Positions 55,470-63,406 of a stretch of 64,000 nt of DNA are shown one piece after another. The notes under the pieces were generated by a model. That model was not told where the DNA came from and ran no database searches. It saw nothing but the letters and a program-made list of their open reading frames with translations. Every line of letters starts with the position of its first letter. The first letter of the stretch is position 1. The DNA comes from JAWKWH01 sp963669285 (GTDB lineage: Bacteria; Pseudomonadota; Alphaproteobacteria; Rhizobiales; Rhizobiaceae): positions 1 to 64,000 of the forward strand of contig CAXXSI010000018.1 of assembly GCA_963669285.2 (NCBI GenBank), given 5' to 3'. A program made the position numbers and the translations under genes.

Positions 55470-56499
55470 CCTTGCCTCCCTGAATGCCGCGAAGCAGCCT
55501 TGGTTTGGTGACGACGCCGACATCAACACCGTTGTCGGTAATGATCACCGGCAGTTCGGTGCCGACGGCATGGTCGATCAACTGATCAAGGTCGGCTTCA
55601 ACGTCAGCACGCGGCGCTCCGTCGGTCGGCCCCTTGTATTTCGCCAGCGGATCCATGATCGAATGCGCCTTGACCAGTTTCAGTTTCGATATGCCTTGGA
55701 CGAATTCGCGTACGTACTCGTCAGCCGGATTCATGACGATATCTTCCGGCGTGCCGATCTGCACGATCACACCGTCTTTCATGATGGCGATGCGATGACC
55801 GATGCGGATTGCTTCGTCCAGATCATGCGTGATGAACAGTGTTGTCTTCTGCAATTGCGCAACCAGCGCCTTGAACTGATCCTGCAACTGCATGCGGATC
55901 AATGGATCGAGCGCGGAGAACGGCTCATCCATCAACAGGATTTCAGGATCGGAAGCCAGCGCGCGGGCAATTCCGACACGCTGCTGCATTCCACCCGACA
56001 GCTCTTTTGGAAGACGGTCCTCATAACCGACCAGATCGACAAGTTCCAAAGCGTGGTCGGAAATAGCCCAGCGTTTTGATTTCGGGACACCCCTGATTTC
56101 CAGCGGATAGGCGACGTTGTCCCTGACGGAGCGATGGGGCATCAGCGCCATATGCTGGAACACCATGCCGATCTGTGTCGCGCGCATGGCACGCAATTCC
56201 GAATCCGACATGGCTCCGACATCACGATCGAGGATTTCGATCTTTCCCGATGTCGGCTCGATCAGCCGGTTGACGTGGCGCACGAGCGTTGATTTGCCTG
56301 ATCCGGATAACCCCATGATGCAGAATATCTCACCACGGGGCACCTCGAACGACGCGGCCTGAACGCCGACCACACAGCCGAATTCATCCAGAACTTCAGG
56401 TTTGGTAAGGTTTCTTTCCTTGATGGCGACCATCGCCTGATCGGCATCTGCACCAAATACTTTCCAAACGTCAGTCAGCTTGACGACGGTCTCACTCAT
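55462..56499 (-). CDS. Betaine-type ABC transporter ATP-binding protein (ProV/OpuAA)
   Basis: A 345-residue ATPase. The Walker A is IMGLSGSGKSTLVRHVNRLI, the Q loop MVFQHMALMPHRSVRDN, the signature KELSGGMQQRVGIARALASD, Walker B EILLMDEPFSALDPLIRM and the H loop LFITHDLDEAIRIGHR. The last 60 residues (ELPVIITDNGVDVGVVTKPR) are a shortened CBS-like regulatory tail as in ProV. Residues 22-40 insert a segment before the core, DQAMVAIKERNLTKPEVLDE, common in the glycine-betaine group. ATG 56499 is chosen over an upstream frame. Its stop region overlaps the permease start. Confidence 0.92.
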   Translation of the reverse strand: MSETVVKLTDVWKVFGADADQAMVAIKERNLTKPEVLDEFGCVVGVQAASFEVPRGEIFCIMGLSGSGKSTLVRHVNRLIEPTSGKIEILDRDVGAMSDSELRAMRATQIGMVFQHMALMPHRSVRDNVAYPLEIRGVPKSKRWAISDHALELVDLVGYEDRLPKELSGGMQQRVGIARALASDPEILLMDEPFSALDPLIRMQLQDQFKALVAQLQKTTLFITHDLDEAIRIGHRIAIMKDGVIVQIGTPEDIVMNPADEYVREFVQGISKLKLVKAHSIMDPLAKYKGPTDGAPRADVEADLDQLIDHAVGTELPVIITDNGVDVGVVTKPRLLRGIQGGKDE

Positions 56500-56534
56500 C
56501 TGCTGCCCTCCCAAGCCGCATCTAGAGAGAATGA

Positions 56535-56564
56535 GCGGCCGCCCGATTCGTTGCGGGCGGCCGC
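56535..56564. other. Strong hairpin between the binding protein and ATPase genes
   Basis: GCGGCCGCCCG at 56535-56545 and CGGGCGGCCGC at 56554-56564 form a perfect 11-bp GC-rich stem with an 8-nt loop, directly after the binding-protein stop. With no T tract it is better read as an mRNA-stabilising or partial-attenuation hairpin that lets the binding protein be made in excess. Confidence 0.75.
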
Positions 56565-56577
56565 CGGTTTTGCAGCG

Positions 56578-57530
56578 TTACTGGCTCAACCAGCCAAGTA
56601 CCTGATCCTCGTTGGCCGCTACCCATTCCTTGGCGTATTCGGCCGGATCCTTCTTGTCGACGACAAGTGCGTAGGTCATTGCACTGACCGTATCGGTATC
56701 AAGCTTCATGTTGGCAAAAAGCTTGGCCACTTCCGGATGATCGGCTTCAACCGATTTGGCATAGTGCAGGTGCAAGTGGGCGGTATCCCACGCCATAGCT
56801 GCTGAGGATTTGTCCAACCACGCTGGGTCATCAGTCGGCTGAACGACTTTCCAGCCAGCCGGGGTCATGCGGCGGCTCTTCGAGAATCTGCAGGTCATGC
56901 AGAACAAACACATAGTGCGGTGTATAGCAGAAGCCGACCCAAGGCTTGCCCGCTTTGATCGCATTGTCCAGATTGGCATAGGCCAGGGTCTCATCAGATT
57001 CGGTGAGCTCCATGATTTCGCCGTAGCCATAGGATTTAGCTCGGATCTTTTCGACGTTCGTCGACGCCCAACCCGGCGCTCCGATCCACAGCTCGCCGCG
57101 ACCGTCACCATTGGTGTCAAAGATTGCTGCCTTGTCCGGATCGGTCAGATCATTGATCGACTTGATGTTGTGTTCGTCAGCAATCGCCTTTGGCACGCAA
57201 ATTCCCTGAAAGGCTTCAACGCCGTTCTGGTTCATTGCCACGGTGCCCTTATCCTTCACATAGGTATCGTGAAGGTTCTGCTGATTGGGCATCCAGACTT
57301 CCGGATGCGCGGTGCATTGATCCCTTGTCCATTGCCTCAAAAACGATCGGATTGGTACCATTCTGAAGCTCAACTTCAAGACCGAGATTGTCTTCGATAA
57401 CGACTTTCAGGACGTTTGCGGTTGCCGCAACCGACGGCCAGTTTGGAACTCCGATCACGACGTCGGCCGCAAATGCCGGCACGCTGAACAGCATCGCCGC
57501 CGTTGTGGCCAATAAGGTACTGCGTTTCAT
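56578..57530 (-). CDS. Betaine-type ABC transporter substrate-binding protein (two frameshifts)
   Basis: A periplasmic OpuAC/ProX-family protein of about 317 residues. The signal peptide is MKRSTLLATTAAMLFSVPAF ending AFA. The mature part starts DVVIGVPNWPSVAATANVLK with VIEDNLGLEVELQNGTNPIV, then HPEVWMPNQQNLHDTYVKDK, GELWIGAPGWASTNVEKI and GKPWVGFCYTPHYVF. The repeated Trp/Tyr residues fit an aromatic cage for a quaternary ammonium group. Surplus bases near 57322 and 56862 break the frame; corrected, it ends WVAANEDQVLGWLSQ. It is the first gene of the ABC operon. The breaks could be errors or a real inactivation, to be tested by resequencing. Confidence 0.85.
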
Positions 57531-57886
57531 GTTGTCTTCTCCCTGTTTGAGCATTCAATTATTGTCTTCCGGTTCCACCGCTCCCTTTGGCGGAACCAGC
57601 TTCGAATTATGTGAACCGAAGCACGGTCATTTTGGGGCAACCGACAAACCTATCACGCCTACCCTCGGCCATCTTGTTCAATGCCTCCGCCGGACTATGC
57701 GCCGGAAACAGTCTCCGGTATTAAAAGTCAGATTGGATGTGCCTCACCTCCAAGTCACGACGCCAGCATGGCCATGCAACCGGCAATGTCGACCCAATAA
57801 TGGAGCTGCACAAATTTCGTATCGATACATCAGAAAAACTGAACTATCCAGCTATGCATATCCAGTCTTTTCAGATGCTGCTTTCG
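57531..57886. other. 356-bp gap upstream of the ABC operon
   Basis: No gene seen. It must hold the promoter of the minus-strand ABC genes and lies after the stop of ureohydrolase 1. The only structure is an imperfect hairpin at 57571-57597 (GGTTCC pairing with GGAACC, one mismatch, then CC with GG). Nothing resembling a known riboswitch was recognised. Confidence 0.5.
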
Positions 57887-58858
57887 TCACGGTTTGCGCG
57901 CGGAAACCGCTTCTGCGAGCACACACAGAAGTTCAAACATGATCGAAACACCGACCCATGCGGTATTACCCGAAGGATCAAACGGTGGAGAGACTTCGAC
58001 CAAATCAGCTCCGACGAGATTCAATCCTTGCAATTGACGGGCCAATTGCTGTGCCGTCCACGTGTCAGGTCCGCCGATTTCAGGAGTACCCGTCCCCGGC
58101 GCGAATGCGGGATCGATGAAATCAATGTCGAAACTGACATAGGTCTCGGCATCGCCGACAACGTCCTTCGCCTGCGCCATGACATCGGCGTGGCCGCGTT
58201 CCATCAATTCGTCGATACCGAGAATGGTAACACCTTTTGCGCGGCCCCATTCGATATCTTCGCCGTCATACATTGTGCCACGAATGCCAATCTGAATGAC
58301 GCGCTCCGGATCCAGAAGGCCCTCTTCGATGGCGCGGCGAAACGGTGTGCCGTGGGTGTATTTGTAACCACCGAAATAGCCCTCGAACAGATCGGTATGG
58401 GCGTCGAAGTGAATCATGCCCAGGGGTTTTCCGCGATTTATGCCGCGCAGCACCGGAAGAGAGGTCAGGTGGTCGCCGCCAGCGGTAAGCGGTACGATGC
58501 CGGCGGCGGTCAGGTCCTTGTAGTATGCGCAAACACGCTCGAGCGTGTCGTTGATATCGGCGGGATTGGGCGGAACATCGCCGAGGTCGGCACAGTTGGC
58601 GATTTCGTATGGCCTTGTACCGCTGGTCGGGTGCACGGCCCGGATCATGGTCGACAAATCGCGCAACTGCCGCGGACCGTGTCTGGCACCGGGCCGGTTT
58701 GTCGTTCCGCCATCCCAGGGGATGCCGACCAGGCCGATATCGACATCGCCGTATAGATCGCTCGACGGTTCGACCAGCGGCAAGCGCATGAAGGTCGGCA
58801 CGCCGGCGAAACGCGGCAGGTCAAAACCCGAAACCGGCTGGAATCTTGGGTCGGTCAT
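57887..58858 (-). CDS. Ureohydrolase 1 (agmatinase/guanidinobutyrase family)
   Basis: A 323-residue dimanganese enzyme that releases urea from a guanidino compound. All six metal ligands are visible: His130 in TAGGDHLTSLP, Asp152/His154/Asp156 in MIHFDAHTDLFEG, and Asp244/Asp246 in YVSFDIDFIDPAFAPGTGTP. The substrate loop YTHGTPFRRAIEEGLLDP and the end VEVSPPFDPSGNTA are like guanidinobutyrase/guanidinopropionase and proclavaminate amidinohydrolase rather than E. coli agmatinase. The likely substrate therefore carries a carboxylate, which is inference. Divergent from a GNAT gene. The ABC operon follows 356 bp downstream on the same strand. Confidence 0.88.
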   Translation of the reverse strand: MTDPRFQPVSGFDLPRFAGVPTFMRLPLVEPSSDLYGDVDIGLVGIPWDGGTTNRPGARHGPRQLRDLSTMIRAVHPTSGTRPYEIANCADLGDVPPNPADINDTLERVCAYYKDLTAAGIVPLTAGGDHLTSLPVLRGINRGKPLGMIHFDAHTDLFEGYFGGYKYTHGTPFRRAIEEGLLDPERVIQIGIRGTMYDGEDIEWGRAKGVTILGIDELMERGHADVMAQAKDVVGDAETYVSFDIDFIDPAFAPGTGTPEIGGPDTWTAQQLARQLQGLNLVGADLVEVSPPFDPSGNTAWVGVSIMFELLCVLAEAVSARKP

Positions 58859-58997
58859 TGGCGGAACCTCTCAGTCATGTCTGGCCTAGGACAGTTCCAT
58901 ACAAACGACGCACAATGCAACCAGCACAAATGACCGATTGCTCGAGATTGGCAAATGCGACTGCGACCCGGCACGAACGGACAGGTCAAACAGAGTA

Positions 58998-59444
58998 ATG
59001 ATAAAACCGGCAAGCCTTGAAGACGTTCCGCAGATCGCATCCTGTGCAAACGAAGCGTATGAAAAATACGTACAGCGCATCGGCAAAAAACCGGCGCCTA
59101 TGGTCGCCGATTTCGGTTCGCTGGTGGAACTAGGCCGGGTATTCGTTTCCAAAGGGACGGATGGCGATTTTGAAGGCTTCATCGTCTTCTATGCCCGCGG
59201 TAACCATATGCACCTCGAAAATGTCGCGGTGTCATCGGCCTGTATGGGCAAGGGCGTGGGAAGACGGCTGATCGAATTCTGTGAGGCGACGGCAAAGTCC
59301 CAAGGACTGGACCGGATTGAACTGTACACCAACGAAAAGATGACCGAGAACCTGTCGCTTTATCCTCATCTTGGCTATGTGGAAACGGCGCGCCACGAAC
59401 AGGACGGGTTCAATCGTGTGTTCTTTTGCAAGCGCCTGGGATAG
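58998..59444 (+). CDS. GNAT-family N-acetyltransferase
   Basis: A 148-residue acetyltransferase: MIKPASLEDVPQIASCANEA, VELGRVFVSKGTDGDFEGFI, and MHLENVAVSSACMGKGVGRR with the acetyl-CoA loop GKGVGRRLI. The C-terminal ELYTNEKMTENLSLYPHLGY is typical. ATG 58998 begins the conserved domain; an upstream frame is ignored. It lies between the two ureohydrolase genes and divergent to the first. It could acylate an amine product of the ureohydrolases or detoxify a substrate analogue; this is unproven. Confidence 0.85.
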   Translation: MIKPASLEDVPQIASCANEAYEKYVQRIGKKPAPMVADFGSLVELGRVFVSKGTDGDFEGFIVFYARGNHMHLENVAVSSACMGKGVGRRLIEFCEATAKSQGLDRIELYTNEKMTENLSLYPHLGYVETARHEQDGFNRVFFCKRLG

Positions 59445-59556
59445 CCACAAGCGGGGCGATCGCCGGTAGCGGTGAAACAGCGCCTAGAGCGAACCGGAAT
59501 GGTGGCCACACGATTGCGAAGAACCCGGCCAACCGGCTATTTCGAACGTGGCATTG

Positions 59557-60534
59557 TCAGCTGCCGGTATTCTCGGCGATCATGGCAATCATCTCGAACA
59601 TGATGGCGCCCGCGGTCAATGCGGTTATGTTGTTGGGACTGTCCTTGGTCGGCATCATGCAGACGATGTCGCCGCCTATGATGTTCATACCGCGGACCGC
59701 ACGCACCAGGGCGACGGCCTCGTCGATATCGAATCCTTTTTCTCCGGGCTCCAGATTTGACACCGCTGGCGCAACCGTCGGATCAAGGCAATCAAGATCG
59801 AAGGTGATGTAAACAGGTCTGCCGGCCAGAACATCCTTGATCTGCGCAACGACATCGGCCGCTCCGCGTTGGCGGTATTCGGCCATGGTCACGACGTTAT
59901 ACCCGTACTCGTATGATGGTTTGAGCCAATCGAGCGTGCGCGGATGACCTCTAAGACCGATCTGCATGGAACGCTTCGGATCGACCTGTCCCTGGTCGGC
60001 GAGATACGCACCCCAATGGGCAGCGGATTTCTTGGCGCCGAGAAAGTGATCGACCTTGGTGAAAACGTCGGTATGCGCGTCCAGATGCAGGAACGACACC
60101 GGCTCACCGCCGGCAAGATTGCCAAGTCCAAGCGCCTGGACGATGCCGCCGGTGATTGAATGGTCGCCGCCGATGGACACGGGCCGAGCGCCCGCCTCGT
60201 CGATCTTTTGATAGAATTCCGTAATCCGAGCGATGCAGTCCTCGTTGTCATTGGCGCGCGGAAACGGCACGTCACCGATGTCGGCTATCGTCGCGGAGTT
60301 CCAGGGATCGACCCGAAATGTGCCGTGCACCCGCCGCTGAACCGCGGAGACATTGCGCACCGCGCGCGGACCCAGGTGCTGATCGCGTTCGGTGGTTCCG
60401 TTACCTGTGGAATGCGGCACGCCGACCAGCGCGATATCCTGATCGGCCAGTTCCTCATTGGGACAACGAAAAAAGGTCGGAATACCCCACCAATAGAGGT
60501 TTTCCATCATGCTGCGATCGTGTTCTTCGGCCAT
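59557..60534 (-). CDS. Ureohydrolase 2 (divergent agmatinase-family protein)
   Basis: A 325-residue paralogue of low similarity to ureohydrolase 1. The metal ligands are intact: His125 in SIGGDHSITGG, Asp152/His154/Asp156 in FLHLDAHTDVF, and Asp246/Asp248 in YITFDLDCLDPTVAPAVS. The substrate loop differs: HFLGAKKSAAHWGAYLADQG replaces the HGTPFRRA type. The usual VExxPPxD end is replaced by GGDIVCMMPTKDSPNNITAL, losing the conserved Glu. So it should act on a different guanidino compound or amidino group. It is followed on the same strand by the FNT channel gene after 178 bp. Confidence 0.87.
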   Translation of the reverse strand: MAEEHDRSMMENLYWWGIPTFFRCPNEELADQDIALVGVPHSTGNGTTERDQHLGPRAVRNVSAVQRRVHGTFRVDPWNSATIADIGDVPFPRANDNEDCIARITEFYQKIDEAGARPVSIGGDHSITGGIVQALGLGNLAGGEPVSFLHLDAHTDVFTKVDHFLGAKKSAAHWGAYLADQGQVDPKRSMQIGLRGHPRTLDWLKPSYEYGYNVVTMAEYRQRGAADVVAQIKDVLAGRPVYITFDLDCLDPTVAPAVSNLEPGEKGFDIDEAVALVRAVRGMNIIGGDIVCMMPTKDSPNNITALTAGAIMFEMIAMIAENTGS

Positions 60535-60712
60535 ATCAAATCCCAGTCAGCTTGCGGCGGCGTGCAGTTCCCCGAGTTCGCGGAGGATGGTGAGGTCATA
60601 CGGCATCGATTGTATGCTCCGGCTCGTGAAATCAGCGGGTCACCTATTGTAAATACCGGTCGCTGAAAAGGGCCAGGGCCTCCGATGAATAATAATTGCC
60701 ACCAAATTTCCT

Positions 60713-61573
60713 TTACCGGGCGTCATCGCCCTCCCCCGAATTCGCGCCGAATAGCGGATTGGCTGTCAGGTAATAGGCAACGCCGATAAATCCCGCCCCG
60801 CCGATGATATTGCCCACCGAGACCCAGGCCAGATTGTAGATACCGCCTGTTACGGTGACGCTGGCGGGGTGATTTCCGAGAAGCGAGATAGTGAAAACGG
60901 TCATGTTGGCGATGCCGTGTTCGAAACCGGCCGCGACAAAGGCAAACAGGCACCAGAAGATCAAAAGGCATTTCGTGGTATCGCTTTTGGTGCGAGCAGA
61001 CATCCAGATCGCAAGGCATATCAGCCAGTTACAGATAATCGCCCGGGCGATGAGTTCCACGACCGGGCTGTTCATTTTCAGCTCTGCCACCTGGTGAACA
61101 AGCGAGGCATCATCTCCGACCCATCCGCTGCCATTGCCGGCAACCACCAGAAAGGAGAGCATCATGGCGCCGAAAAGATTGCCGTACCAGCAGACAATCC
61201 AGTCCTTGATGACCGTCAGCACGCCGAACTTGCCGTAGAAAAATCCGAAGGTCATGTACATGATATGCCCGGAGAACAGTTCGGCGCCGGCAAATACGAT
61301 CAGCGTCAGTGTAATACCGAATAACGAGCCCATTATGAGTTTTTGCGATGCCGGATCGGCCTCGTTGCCCAACGTGAGAATGAGTACAATCCCCACGCCG
61401 ACATAGGCGCCGGCCATCATGGTCAGAATAAAAAAACCAAGCGGATTTCGCTTGGCGTAGCCGATCTTTTTAACGGCAATATCGGCAAACTCGTGTGTGA
61501 TATCTTGGTTCAAGGAAAATGCACCCACATTGGTTAAATCAACATGATCCGCTCGCAGCACAGTACAACTCAT
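60713..61573 (-). CDS. Formate/nitrite transporter (FNT)-family channel
   Basis: A 286-residue membrane channel of the FocA/NirC family: six membrane segments including NPLGFFILTMMAGAYVGVGI, LFGITLTLIVFAGAELFSGH with the FxxGxELFxGH motif, WYGNLFGAMMLSFLVVAGNG, NWLICLAIWMSART, GFEHGIANMTVFTISLLGNH and VGNIIGGAGFIGVAYYL. EHGIANM with the central His is diagnostic. The start is taken as ATG 61573; the longer frame upstream has no homology. Formate, nitrite, hydrosulfide or acetate are possible ions. Formate from methyl-group oxidation is an attractive link to the demethylation genes, but this is inference. Confidence 0.86.
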   Translation of the reverse strand: MSCTVLRADHVDLTNVGAFSLNQDITHEFADIAVKKIGYAKRNPLGFFILTMMAGAYVGVGIVLILTLGNEADPASQKLIMGSLFGITLTLIVFAGAELFSGHIMYMTFGFFYGKFGVLTVIKDWIVCWYGNLFGAMMLSFLVVAGNGSGWVGDDASLVHQVAELKMNSPVVELIARAIICNWLICLAIWMSARTKSDTTKCLLIFWCLFAFVAAGFEHGIANMTVFTISLLGNHPASVTVTGGIYNLAWVSVGNIIGGAGFIGVAYYLTANPLFGANSGEGDDAR

Positions 61574-61867
61574 CAGCGCCAATTTCTGGCTGCACGCTTG
61601 CGGTTGATTTCCCTCGGGTTTTGCATCGAGGTTGGTGGCAATACGCATTGCTGTCAAATGCGCAATTAGGCGCAGTGGTTCCAAAAAAATATGCCGCTGG
61701 CGCCTTGCGGCGTCTTTCAAGCATGCAAATTCCACACCGACCATTGCACTCCTTGCCGGCTGGAGACTTTTCGGGGCGCTTCTTTCACGCCGGGTAGCGG
61801 GAATTAAACCTTGCAAAGCCGCATTCCGTGACGCAGATTTTCGTCATACCGATCGTCAAGGTGAACC

Positions 61868-63013
61868 ATGCAATACCCAGCGCTTTCCAAAATCCGGGAA
61901 ACCCTAAACGTCCAGTGGTATCGCTCGAAATTGCCGCCGGCGCGATTCCGCGAACTGTCCGCTCGAAGCGACCGGCAAGGCTGGATACAGGCGGGCGGGC
62001 ATTTTGGCCTGTTTTGCCTGACCGGTGCGGCGGTCTATGTGACCTGGGCAAATGGGCTTTGGGTTGCGTTCGCCGTCGCGCTCTTTGCCCATGGCACGGT
62101 GGCATCCTTCTTCCGCGGTACTGCAACACACGAACTTGGCCATGGAACCGTGTTCGAAACCAAATGGCTCAATCAGTTCTTCCTCTATCTATTCAGTCTG
62201 ATCAGCTGGTGGAATCCATTCGACTATGCGGCCAGCCATACCTATCACCACCGCTACACGCTGCATCCGGAAGCCGACCGCGAGAACCTGCTGCCACTGC
62301 ACCCCAATGTGGGCCGGACGTTCCTGCTGCAGATGTTCACGATCAACCTGTTGACCCAGCCGGGGCGGACGTTTGGCAAGGGCGGTTTACTGTCAACGAT
62401 CTGGATCACCATGCTTGATGCGGTCGGTAAAGTCGGTTCGACCGACATTCCTGCCAATGAGTGGCTGCAGGCACTGCACCAGGACCAGCCGGATCAGCAC
62501 CGACGCTCGATACGCTGGTCGCGCGCGCAATTGGCGTTTCACGGCGCGGTTCTAATCGTTGCCGCACTGACCGGTCTGTGGGTTTTGCCGCTCATCCTCA
62601 CCATCCCGAGCTATGTCGCCAATTGGCTCAGCTACTTTGTCGCCCTGCCACAACATTGCGGGCTGATGGAACACACCACCGACTTTCGCAAAAGCACCCG
62701 GTCGATACGGCTTCTCCGGTTTGTCGAATTTCTCTACTGGCACATGAACTGGCATACCGAGCATCACATGTATGCCGGCGTTCCGTGCTACAACCTACCG
62801 GCTCTGGCGGCCGAGATCAGGGATGACATGCCCGAACCGCGCAGTCTGCGCGGGGCTTGGCGCGAAATGCTCGACACATGGCAGCGCCAGAAGTCCGATC
62901 CGAACTATGCTTTCGACACGCCTCTGCCGGCTACTGCAAAGACGAAGCGGCAAAAAAATGCCGGCGGCGAGGAATCCTCGATCGGAGATCTCGCGCCCGA
63001 CGGGCTGAAATAG
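61868..63013 (+). CDS. Membrane fatty-acid desaturase-family protein
   Basis: A 381-residue di-iron membrane oxygenase. Three histidine boxes are present: THELGHGTVF (His88/His92), ASHTYHHRYTLH (His124/127/128) and NWHTEHHMYAGVPCYNLP near the C-terminus. Membrane segments flank them (GLFCLTGAAVYVTWANGLWV, FFLYLFSLISWW, VLIVAALTGLWVLPLILTIP). The spacing is that of the DesA/hydroxylase superfamily; the acyl or alkane substrate is not evident. AGGTG precedes the ATG at 61868. Divergent from the FNT gene across 294 bp, in which I see only promoter-like AT-poor sequence. Confidence 0.85.
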   Translation: MQYPALSKIRETLNVQWYRSKLPPARFRELSARSDRQGWIQAGGHFGLFCLTGAAVYVTWANGLWVAFAVALFAHGTVASFFRGTATHELGHGTVFETKWLNQFFLYLFSLISWWNPFDYAASHTYHHRYTLHPEADRENLLPLHPNVGRTFLLQMFTINLLTQPGRTFGKGGLLSTIWITMLDAVGKVGSTDIPANEWLQALHQDQPDQHRRSIRWSRAQLAFHGAVLIVAALTGLWVLPLILTIPSYVANWLSYFVALPQHCGLMEHTTDFRKSTRSIRLLRFVEFLYWHMNWHTEHHMYAGVPCYNLPALAAEIRDDMPEPRSLRGAWREMLDTWQRQKSDPNYAFDTPLPATAKTKRQKNAGGEESSIGDLAPDGLK

Positions 63014-63114
63014 GCATTGCTGACAAAGCGCCGTCGAAAAGGCTTTCATCGGTTTGGGGAATTTGAAGCTGCCTATCAGCGTTTGCGGGAATAGATTGAA
63101 AATATGGGGATAAT

Positions 63115-63190
<76 letters not shown>

Positions 63191-63406
63191 ACTTTGGGAC
63201 GCCGCCAGAGCGATGCAACACGGCACGCGGCAAACATCCGGTGCACCCGGTTATCATATTTGGCGGCGTAGTAAAGTGTTTTGCGCGGCCACGCGCGTAC
63301 CGGCTAATCGGTGCGTCCCATGCATTGAGCCTTCCAAATGCCATTACTCCCGTGCTAACCGAACCCATGAGCCGGCCGGCTCGCTGCGAACCAGAAAAGG
63401 GCCGCT

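Noticed and set aside
57531..57886. Guanidine or glycine riboswitch ahead of the ABC operon
   Set aside because: The gap has only one weak hairpin, and none of the conserved core motifs I know could be recognised.
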